Assembly (NCBI GenBank): GCA_963773745.1
Contig: CAVZCL010000004.1
Coordinates: 124,001-188,000, forward strand
From: UBA5069 sp963773745
GTDB lineage: Bacteria > Chloroflexota > Anaerolineae > Caldilineales > Caldilineaceae
Reading direction: 5' to 3'
DNA: 64,000 nt
Below, piece after piece: positions 57,329-64,000 of this stretch. A program made the translations under genes and the position numbers. Under the pieces are notes generated by a model. It did not search any database and was not told the origin of the DNA. It saw only the letters and a program-made list of their open reading frames with translations. The first letter of the stretch is position 1. Each line of letters begins with the position of its first letter.

Positions 57329-58621
57329 ATGGCAACCACAACCGAACAACCCGCCACCGTCGACCTTGACGCCATGGGCCGCGCCGCGCAGCTCGCGAGC
57401 CGCCGTCTGGCCGCGCTCACCACGGCGCAGAAGAACGCCGCGCTGGAGGCCATCGCGGTTGACCTCGAGCGCCACGCGACCGCCATCCTGGAGGCCAACG
57501 CCGCCGACGTGGCCGATGCACGCGCGCGCGGCGTAAGTGAGGCCATGATCGACCGGCTGCAACTGACACCGGCGCGCGTTGCCGCCTTTGCCGCCGATAC
57601 ACGCGGCGTTGCTACCCTGGCCGACCCTGTGGGCTCCGAAATCGAGAGCCGCGTGCTGCCCAACGGCATGCGCCTGAGCCGCCGCCGCACACCGATTGGC
57701 GTGCTTGGCGTCATCTATGAATCGCGCCCCAACGTGACGATTGACATTGCCGTGCTCTGCATCAAGACGGGCAATGCAGTGATTTTGCGCGGCGGCAGCG
57801 ACACACTGCGCTCCAGCCGTGCGCTGGTGGATGTGATTCGGGGCGCGCTCGCGCGCGTGGGGCTGCCCGTAGACGCCGTCCAGTACATTGCCAGCAGCGA
57901 CCGTGCGCTGGTAACGCAACTGCTGCGCCTTGATGCCTTTGTGGACATGATTATTCCGCGCGGCGGCGCGGCGCTGCACAAGCTCTGCCGCGAGCAGGCC
58001 ACCGTGCCCGTCATCACCGGCGGCGTGGGCATTTGCCACCTCTTTGTGGACGCCAGCGCCGACATTGAGCGCTCCATCGATATCATTGTCAACGCCAAGA
58101 CGCAGCGGCCGGGCACCTGCAACACGCTGGACACCGTGCTGGTGCACCGCGCGATTGCCGAGCGCTTTCTGCCGCCCATGGCCCAGCGGCTGGCCGCACA
58201 GAAGGTGGAGATGCGCGCCGACAGCGCTGCCTTTGCGCTCCTCAAGGATACCCCGGGCGAGGCGCACATTCTGCCCGCCGGCCCCGATGACTTTGACCAG
58301 GAGTGGCTTGCCCTGATTGTGGGCGTACGGATTGTGGACACTTTGGAGGAGGCAATAGACCATATCCAGGAGCACAGTCTGGAGCACACCGACGGTATCC
58401 TGACAAACAACTGGCAGCACGCGATGCAGTTTGTGAATGAAGTGAATTCGGCGGCAGTCTTTGTGAATGCGTCGACGCGCTTCAATGACGGTGGCCAGTT
58501 TGGCCTGGGGGCCGAAGTGGCTGTGAGCACGCAGAAGTTGCACGCCCGCGGCCCCATGGGGCTGGAGCAGCTTACCACCTACAAGTGGGTTGGCCTGGGC
58601 GACTGGCACGTGCGGCCGTAG
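57329..58621 (+). CDS. proA: Gamma-glutamyl phosphate reductase
   Basis: 430 residues from ATG 57329; an upstream in-frame start lies inside the hairpin. Aldehyde-dehydrogenase-like fold with GVIYESRPNVTIDIAVLCIK, ILRGGSDTLRSSRAL, the catalytic Cys in QRPGTCNTLDT and ARGPMGLEQLTTYKW. It reduces glutamyl-5-phosphate to the semialdehyde in proline synthesis, with proB at 10825. Followed by the OsmC gene after 25 bases. Confidence 0.96.
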   Translation: MATTTEQPATVDLDAMGRAAQLASRRLAALTTAQKNAALEAIAVDLERHATAILEANAADVADARARGVSEAMIDRLQLTPARVAAFAADTRGVATLADPVGSEIESRVLPNGMRLSRRRTPIGVLGVIYESRPNVTIDIAVLCIKTGNAVILRGGSDTLRSSRALVDVIRGALARVGLPVDAVQYIASSDRALVTQLLRLDAFVDMIIPRGGAALHKLCREQATVPVITGGVGICHLFVDASADIERSIDIIVNAKTQRPGTCNTLDTVLVHRAIAERFLPPMAQRLAAQKVEMRADSAAFALLKDTPGEAHILPAGPDDFDQEWLALIVGVRIVDTLEEAIDHIQEHSLEHTDGILTNNWQHAMQFVNEVNSAAVFVNASTRFNDGGQFGLGAEVAVSTQKLHARGPMGLEQLTTYKWVGLGDWHVRP

Positions 58622-58646
58622 TGCCCCGAGGCAGAAAGACGCGACA

Positions 58647-59153
58647 ATGAATGCAGACACGTTGCGCGCCGTGCAGGCGCCCCTCAAGGATCGCTACCGC
58701 CAGGAGCCGGCCGCGGCACTGATTACGCTGCGCGCACAGGGGCGGATTGGGGAAGGCATTTCGTGCAAACTGGAGACAGGCCGTGCGCTGGCAGAGGCCG
58801 GGCTACACCCTGCGGCGGGCGGTAGCGGCCTTGAGCTTTGTTCGGGTGACATGCTGCTGGATGCACTGGTGGCCTGTGCGGGCGTCACGCTGCGCGCAGT
58901 GGCGACTGCGCTTCAGATTAACCTGCGCGACGCCGTCATCCATGCCGAGGGCGACCTTGACTTTCGCGGCACGCTGGCCGTCTCCAAGGAGGCACCCGTG
59001 GGCTTTCAGGCCATTCGCCTGCTCTTCGTGCTGGATTCCGAGGCGACCGCAGAAGAGATTGCCACGCTCCTGCGCTTAACTGAACGCTACTGTGTCGTCC
59101 TGCAAACCCTCAAGCACCCACCAACGTTCGAAGTCGTCACCCAATCGCAGTGA
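58647..59153 (+). CDS. OsmC/Ohr-family protein
   Basis: 168 residues from ATG 58647. The OsmC fold signature is present: GDMLLDALVACAGVTLRAVA with a conserved Cys, then LDFRGTLAVSKEAPVGFQAI and the second half LLRLTERYCVVLQTLKHPP with the other redox Cys. Members reduce organic hydroperoxides, though many are of unknown substrate. Same strand and close to proA and the aminotransferase gene, perhaps one operon. Confidence 0.85.
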   Translation: MNADTLRAVQAPLKDRYRQEPAAALITLRAQGRIGEGISCKLETGRALAEAGLHPAAGGSGLELCSGDMLLDALVACAGVTLRAVATALQINLRDAVIHAEGDLDFRGTLAVSKEAPVGFQAIRLLFVLDSEATAEEIATLLRLTERYCVVLQTLKHPPTFEVVTQSQ

Positions 59154-59252
59154 CCCAATCGCCGTGAAGTAATCTTGACGTATCGTGCCGGACTACAGTT
59201 GACCAAGCTCAACAATGAAGCTTTCATCGCGGACCTGGAGACCGCACTGCGT

Positions 59253-60113
59253 ATGGGATCCTACACCTACTATGTAAATGGCACGTTTGTGGATGCTGAC
59301 GAAGCGGGGGTCTCTTTTCACGATCTCGGCTTTGTGCGCGGCTATGGCGTCTTCGACTTCCTGCGCACCTATGGGCGCGCGCCCTTCCGGCTGGTGCCCC
59401 ATCTGCAGCGGCTGCAGCGTTCGGCGGCTGCAATTGACTTGCCCTGCCCCTGGTCAATCGAGGAGCTCGAGCGCATTTGCCTCGAAACGCTGGAACGCAG
59501 CCCCGGTGTGGAGAATGTCTCCATTCGCCCCGTGCTCACCGGCGGTTATTCGGGCGGCTTTCTCATGCCGGGCGACGAGCCAGGGCTCTATGTGCTCATT
59601 GCCCCCCTGCCCGTGCGTGACCCGCGCCCCTTTGCCGAAGGCGCGTCGCTGGTTACTGTCGATTACGAGCGCTTCCTGCCCTCCGTGAAGAGCCTGAACT
59701 ACATCACAGCGATTCGCGCGCTGAAGAAGGCGCGTGCGGCGGGCGCGGCCGAGGCGCTCTACCGCACCAAAGATGGCCACATTACCGAGTGCACCACCTC
59801 GAACTTCTTTATTTTCCGCGATGGGCGGCTGATTACCAGCGACGTGGATGTGCTCGACGGCATCACCCGGCGCGCAGCGCTCGACGCCGCCGAGGATATG
59901 TACGATATCGACTATCGACTCATCACTGTCGACGAACTGGCCAGCGCCGACGAGGCATTCATAACGAGCACGACCAAGGAGATTCTGCCAATTGTGCGCG
60001 TCGATGACGTTGTCATCGGCAACGGCCAGGTGGGGCTGCATACGCAGCGGCTGATGGCCGCACTCTCGGCACTGGTGCAGCAGGAGACCTCCGAGCCGGT
60101 TGCCGATCGCTGA
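59253..60113 (+). CDS. Class IV PLP aminotransferase (branched-chain/D-amino acid type)
   Basis: 286 residues from ATG 59253; a TTG at 59175 is an alternative. Family landmarks: YYVNGTFVDADEAGVSFHDL, GYGVFDFLRTY, the PLP lysine in PSVKSLNYITAI, GHITECTTSNFFIF and DEAFITSTTKEILPI. It could be a branched-chain aminotransferase, D-amino acid aminotransferase or aminodeoxychorismate lyase relative; the sequence favours the first two. Ends before a 20-bp-arm hairpin. Confidence 0.88.
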   Translation: MGSYTYYVNGTFVDADEAGVSFHDLGFVRGYGVFDFLRTYGRAPFRLVPHLQRLQRSAAAIDLPCPWSIEELERICLETLERSPGVENVSIRPVLTGGYSGGFLMPGDEPGLYVLIAPLPVRDPRPFAEGASLVTVDYERFLPSVKSLNYITAIRALKKARAAGAAEALYRTKDGHITECTTSNFFIFRDGRLITSDVDVLDGITRRAALDAAEDMYDIDYRLITVDELASADEAFITSTTKEILPIVRVDDVVIGNGQVGLHTQRLMAALSALVQQETSEPVADR

Positions 60114-60193
60114 AGCAGCCATCCCGCGCAAATGGTGTGCTGCATCGCAAGCGACGCGGGTTTACGCGCTACGCCACCTCGTCCGGTGAACTT

Positions 60194-60249
60194 AAACGAG
60201 TTGTCTGCCGATGTACACCGGAAACGGGCCATCGGTAGACAACTCGTTT
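60194..60249. terminator. Bidirectional long hairpin between convergent genes
   Basis: 20-base arms (60194-60213 and 60230-60249) pair with one G-T mismatch; the outer ends are AAAC and GTTT. It lies between the aminotransferase stop and the stop of the minus-strand enzyme. Confidence 0.75.
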
Positions 60250-60335
60250 CGTTTGTCCGCAACGTCCCCATGGCGTGATATGGGCAGTACCAACTCCACT
60301 GCCGCACACGCAAGCTGCACCCCTTCAGCCCCGCG

Positions 60336-61184
60336 CTAGTAGAGAATGAAGAAGTGCTCCAGCGCAACCCTCGCCAGGTTGGCGTCGCCGGAAAGTTGGC
60401 TGCGCGCAAGCGCGTCGTCCGCAGAGATGCGCTCAGAGGAGCGCAAGCCGAAGTCCACGGCATCCATGCGAATGGTGGCGGCAGGCGGATCGGGCGGCCC
60501 GATGCGGAAGGCACCCCCGGCCGGGCCGGAAATGTCGAGGACGATCGTACGGCCCGCCAGCGACCGCGACAAACGCTGCGACAGATCGCGCACGAGCAAC
60601 GCGACGATGCGCCCGTCAACCTCCGCATCAAGGCGCAGTGGTCGGCCCGTCGCATGGCTGATGTCAATCGTGTGGATCCAGGCGTCGCGCAGATAGATGT
60701 CGTCGGTGAGGTAGCCGGCCCTGCAGAGGCCCATGGGTGCGATGGGGATCGGGATTGTGCGCACGACGGGCGAGAGGCGGCCACGCGCTGCAATTGCGCG
60801 CGGGCCCACGTCGCGCAACTCGTCGATCAGATCGGCCGGCGACCGCCCCGCCCGTGCGCGAACCTGCGCGGCATTGATTGTATCCACGAGTGGGCGGCCA
60901 CGCTCGGGCAGGCGAAACCATGTGCGCCGAAACGCTGCGAACGACGTGCCGCTCTCATACCCGCCTGCTTCGTGCGCCACAATATCGCGCACAGTCCACT
61001 CGGTGCAGTAGGTGGGTGCTTGCCACTCTTCCGGGTCCAGCGACTCCAGGAGCGTCATGAATCGTGCAAAGAGTGCTGTGGCAAGTGGTTTGACTTCAGC
61101 ATGCACAATCGCCGGAATCCGCGATGCATCCTGAACGTCGGAGTCAACTGCGGCAGACGGATAGGCACGAGCGCGTGTGGTCAT
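60336..61184 (-). CDS. Maleylpyruvate isomerase-like (MDMPI/DinB-fold) protein
   Basis: 282 residues. The N-terminal bundle has LLESLDPEEWQAPTYCTEWT and VRDIVAHEAGGYESG, the metal-binding pattern of the mycothiol-dependent maleylpyruvate isomerase family; DAWIHTIDISHATGRP supplies a second His site. A C-terminal SCP2-like portion follows (TIVLDISGPAGGAFRIGPPD). AAGGAG before ATG 61184, which overlaps the TetR stop (ATGA). Probably a thiol-dependent enzyme controlled by that regulator. Confidence 0.8.
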   Translation of the reverse strand: MTTRARAYPSAAVDSDVQDASRIPAIVHAEVKPLATALFARFMTLLESLDPEEWQAPTYCTEWTVRDIVAHEAGGYESGTSFAAFRRTWFRLPERGRPLVDTINAAQVRARAGRSPADLIDELRDVGPRAIAARGRLSPVVRTIPIPIAPMGLCRAGYLTDDIYLRDAWIHTIDISHATGRPLRLDAEVDGRIVALLVRDLSQRLSRSLAGRTIVLDISGPAGGAFRIGPPDPPAATIRMDAVDFGLRSSERISADDALARSQLSGDANLARVALEHFFILY

Positions 61185-61846
61185 TTCTCTGCTCCTTTTC
61201 CTGTTTCGATGTGGCCGGGCGCGACAAACAACGCATGCTGCAGGATGGCGTTTACCACGGGCAGGAGACTGCCGAAGCGGCCTTCGCCCGGAGGAAGATG
61301 GGGCTCGTTTGCAAGGTGCAGCGCGGCAATTCCATGCATTGCGGCAAGGATCAGATTCGAGAGTTGATCGGCTGTAAACCCGAAAGGATTCTCGGCCTGC
61401 GCAAGCAGTTGTTCGCTCAATGTGTGCAATTCACCAAGCAGCGCGAGGCTGCGGCGCATGCTCTCTTCCGAAGGAACAAAGTCCGGAATGGGGCGTTCAT
61501 AGCAAATCTGGTAGAGTTCGGGCGCTTCGACGGCAAAGCGCAGATAGCTGGCCATCGCCTCACGCAATCTGTCGGTCGGTTCGGGGAGCGCGAGAACGGA
61601 CTGTACACGCTCGCTTAGCGTCGCGATCCCAATCCGAAAGAGCTCGTCGAGCAGCGCGTGCTTGCCCCCCGGGAAGTACTCATAGAGTGAGGGCGTGCGC
61701 AGGCCCACCTGGCGGGCCACTTCGTTCAGGCTGAGCGCGCCCGCCCCGTCACGGCGCATCTGTGCACGTGCAGCCTGGATGATCTCGGCAACAGTTGCCT
61801 GGTGTTTGCGCTGGCGGCGGGATGGGGCTGATGTGGGCGTTTTCAT
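61181..61846 (-). CDS. TetR-family transcriptional regulator
   Basis: 221 residues from ATG 61846 (AGGAG 6 bases upstream). The N-terminal helix-turn-helix is ALSLNEVARQVGLRTPSLYE with the usual YFPGGKHALLDELF continuation; a C-terminal WHG-like ligand domain follows. It is translationally coupled to the downstream enzyme gene and probably represses both. An inverted repeat in its own promoter region is a likely operator. Confidence 0.92.
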   Translation of the reverse strand: MKTPTSAPSRRQRKHQATVAEIIQAARAQMRRDGAGALSLNEVARQVGLRTPSLYEYFPGGKHALLDELFRIGIATLSERVQSVLALPEPTDRLREAMASYLRFAVEAPELYQICYERPIPDFVPSEESMRRSLALLGELHTLSEQLLAQAENPFGFTADQLSNLILAAMHGIAALHLANEPHLPPGEGRFGSLLPVVNAILQHALFVAPGHIETGKGAEK

Positions 61847-61856
61847 GAACAACTCC

Positions 61857-61886
61857 TAATCATATTCGGTATTCCGAATTATATTA
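61857..61886. promoter_or_regulatory. Probable TetR operator
   Basis: ATTCGG-TATT-CCGAAT (61864-61879) is embedded in a wider TAAT...ATTA palindrome, 10-40 bases upstream of the TetR start. It is the only AT-rich palindrome in the gap 61847-62208. Confidence 0.6.
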
Positions 61887-61998
61887 GGTAAATAGTCCGG
61901 TGTCAAGAGGCAATTTCGACCTTTGTGCTGGGCAACCTGCAGAATCGGCGGCACTCCTTATGCAGGGGGCGCGCCCAGCCTCAGGCGCGGGCATGCAG

Positions 61999-62029
61999 TT
62001 GTCGCGCGTACCCATGCGTGGGGTAGAAT
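61999..62029 (+). promoter_or_regulatory. Possible promoter of the transketolase gene
   Basis: TTGTCG (61999-62004) and TAGAAT (62024-62029), spacer 19. It would give a leader of about 175 bases. Confidence 0.35.
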
Positions 62030-62208
62030 GAACTATTATGTACTGGGCGTTTTGCGTCACAGTGTGCCGGGACTCGTGCTTTGCGGCGCAGCAACGCAGC
62101 AACGCTTTCTCACTCCAGCGCGCCGACGCAGGCAATGTCCAGCAGCCAATTGCAGAATATAGAAGTTTATTGTCGTCCCCATATCCAAATTCGAGAGGGA
62201 ATATATCA

Positions 62209-64000
62209 ATGTCTACCACAGGTGTCATTACGAAGAGTGTGGACCCAACCTTCGAAACCCAGGCCATTAACACAATTCGCATGCTGGCCGCCGACGCCGT
62301 GCAGGCGGCCAAGTCGGGCCACCCGGGCATGCCCATGGGCATGGCGGCAGCCACCTACACTCTTTGGACACGCTATCTGCGTCACAGCCCCGAGAATCCC
62401 CAGTGGGCCAACCGCGACCGCTTCGTGCTCAGCGCGGGCCACGGTTCCATGCTGCTCTACGCCATGCTGCACCTCACCGGCTATCCGCTGCCGATTGAGG
62501 AGCTGCGCAACTTCCGCCAGTGGGACAGCATGACGCCCGGCCATCCCGAAGTGAAGCACACACCCGGCGTGGAGACCACCACCGGCCCGCTGGGGCAGGG
62601 CGTAGGCAACGCCGTGGGCATGGCCATGGCCGAAGAGTGGCTGGCGGCGCGCTACAATCGCCCGAGCTTTACGCTGGTGGACCACTACACCTATGCCATT
62701 GCCGGTGACGGCGACATGATGGAGGGGGTGGCCAGCGAGGCCGCCAGCCTGGCGGGCCACCTGCGCCTGAGCAAGCTGGTCGTGCTCTATGACGACAACG
62801 GCATCACCATTGACGGCAAGACCGACATTGCCTTTACGGAAGATGTCTTCAAGCGCTTTGAGGCCTATGGCTGGCACGTGCAGCGGGTGGATGGGCTGGA
62901 CACCGCCGCGGTTGCCGCAGCCATTGAGGCGGCGCAGGCCGATTCGCGCCCGAGCCTGATTGGCTGCCGCACAACGATTGGTTTTGGCAGCCCCAACAAC
63001 GCGGGTACATCGAAGGTGCACGGTGAGGCGCTGGGCGAGGACGAGCTCAAGCTCACCAAGGAGAACCTGGGCTGGCCGCTGGAGCCCCGCTTCTTTGTTC
63101 CCGATGACGTGCGCGACTTCTACCACAAGGCCACCGACCAGGGGCGCATTTGGGAAGCCGAAAGCGATGCTCTGCTGGACGAATACGCCCGTGAATATCC
63201 CGCAGAGGCCGCCGAGTACCGCCGCATTATGGCGGGCAAGCTGCCCGACGGCTGGCAGGATGCGCTGCCGACATTCGTCGGCAAGGCCGATGCCACGCGC
63301 AACACCTCGGGCAAGGTCATCAATGCGCTGGCGGCGGTCATTCCCAACCTCATCGGCGGCAGCGCCGACCTGGCAGGCAGCAACAAGACCACCATCAGCG
63401 GCAAGCCCTTTGTCAAGCCGGGCGACTTCAGCGGCCCCAACTTCAACTTTGGCGTGCGCGAGCATGGCATGGGCGCCGTCCTCAACGGCATGGCGCTCCA
63501 CGGCGGCATCATTCCCTATGGCGCGACCTTCCTCGTCTTTAGCGACTACATGCGCCCCAGCATTCGCCTGGCGGCGCTGATGAAGGCGCAGGTTATCTAT
63601 GTCTTCACGCATGACAGCATTGGCCTCGGCGAAGATGGCCCTACCCACCAGCCGATTGAGCAGTTGGCGGCGCTGCGTGCAATTCCCAACGTGAATGTCA
63701 TGCGCCCGGCCGACGGCAACGAGAGCGCGTGGGCGTGGAAGGTGGCGCTTGAGCGAACGAGCGGCCCCACGGCGCTGGCGCTGACGCGCCAGAACTTGCC
63801 CGCGTGGGATCGCGCCGCCGAAGGGCTGGGCGACGTCTCCGGCGTGGAGAAGGGCGGCTATGTCTTCTACGAGAATGCGCCCAATGGCCTTGATCTGGTG
63901 ATTGTTGCCACGGGCAGCGAGGTGGAAATTGCCCTCAAGGCCGCCAGGCAGCTTGAGGGTGCAGGCGTGGGCGTGCGCGTGGTGAGCCTGCCCTCGTGGC
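62209..64000 (+). CDS. tkt: Transketolase, truncated by window end
   Basis: At least 597 residues from ATG 62209 (GAGAGGGA about 9 bases upstream); no stop before the window ends. Thiamine-diphosphate enzyme motifs: AAKSGHPGMPMG, LSAGHGSMLLYAML, AGDGDMMEGVASEAA, YDDNGITIDGKT, FNFGVREHGMGAVLNG and THDSIGLGEDGPTHQPIEQL. It transfers two-carbon units in the pentose phosphate pathway. It begins its own transcription unit, divergent from the TetR gene. About 60-70 C-terminal residues are outside the window. Confidence 0.96.
   Translation, partial: MSTTGVITKSVDPTFETQAINTIRMLAADAVQAAKSGHPGMPMGMAAATYTLWTRYLRHSPENPQWANRDRFVLSAGHGSMLLYAMLHLTGYPLPIEELRNFRQWDSMTPGHPEVKHTPGVETTTGPLGQGVGNAVGMAMAEEWLAARYNRPSFTLVDHYTYAIAGDGDMMEGVASEAASLAGHLRLSKLVVLYDDNGITIDGKTDIAFTEDVFKRFEAYGWHVQRVDGLDTAAVAAAIEAAQADSRPSLIGCRTTIGFGSPNNAGTSKVHGEALGEDELKLTKENLGWPLEPRFFVPDDVRDFYHKATDQGRIWEAESDALLDEYAREYPAEAAEYRRIMAGKLPDGWQDALPTFVGKADATRNTSGKVINALAAVIPNLIGGSADLAGSNKTTISGKPFVKPGDFSGPNFNFGVREHGMGAVLNGMALHGGIIPYGATFLVFSDYMRPSIRLAALMKAQVIYVFTHDSIGLGEDGPTHQPIEQLAALRAIPNVNVMRPADGNESAWAWKVALERTSGPTALALTRQNLPAWDRAAEGLGDVSGVEKGGYVFYENAPNGLDLVIVATGSEVEIALKAARQLEGAGVGVRVVSLPSW

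Overview
The window looks like a chromosomal segment of a Chloroflexota bacterium (Anaerolineae/Caldilineae-like, probably a metagenome-derived contig). The reasons are high GC, bacterial F420 biosynthesis genes beside an F420-type oxidoreductase, secreted SH3/PA14 proteins with Thr-Pro linkers, a fused EcfA ATPase, an ArsA/GET3-like ATPase and a KimA-type potassium transporter under a c-di-AMP riboswitch. This is inference; there is no rRNA or ribosomal protein to anchor it. No tRNA, rRNA or CRISPR array was recognised.

Layout. 1-10.6 kb: a frame-broken AttH/CrtC-like lipoprotein, DinB-like protein, SIS isomerase, lipoprotein, SH3-PA14 secreted protein, MFS exporter, beta-lactamase-fold protein and a DUF4160/DUF2442 pair. 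10.8-15.9 kb: proB, a fused ECF ATPase, an intergenic structured-RNA candidate, a Cys/Met PLP enzyme and a small membrane protein. 15.9-22.5 kb: c-di-AMP riboswitch plus KimA-like transporter, DedA, Na+/Ca2+ exchanger, guaA. 22.56-23.68 kb: a decayed IS630-family element. 24-32 kb: secreted metallopeptidase, a tightly overlapping MaoC-ADH-Cas4-like operon, and two secreted proteins. 32-37.8 kb: cofC, cofD, a nitroreductase that may be FbiB-like, an LLM oxidoreductase, and a fused FAD/2Fe-2S subunit without its molybdenum subunit. 38-41.8 kb: an autoregulated XRE/membrane-protein pair, a possible caspase-fold protein, and a PucC-like transporter.

42-51.1 kb is the most unusual stretch. Six same-strand genes encode a patatin, a protein with a C-terminal EAD1-like domain, an EAD1-like plus trypsin protein, an alpha/beta-hydrolase plus trypsin fusion, a leaderless M6 metalloprotease and a small unknown. 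The shared adaptor-like domain and the concentration of hydrolases suggest a conflict or self-killing system. 51-64 kb returns to housekeeping: sugar epimerase, clpC, bcp, ArsA-like ATPase, proA, OsmC, class IV aminotransferase, a TetR/maleylpyruvate-isomerase-like pair and a truncated transketolase.

Two features cut across the window. First, intergenic spaces are full of dispersed palindromes: a CGTAGCGG-type family, and very long gene-end inverted repeats with arms up to 87 bp. Second, at least seven genes are broken by small indels, often in homopolymers or CG tracts, so either the assembly has indel errors or there are several recent pseudogenes.
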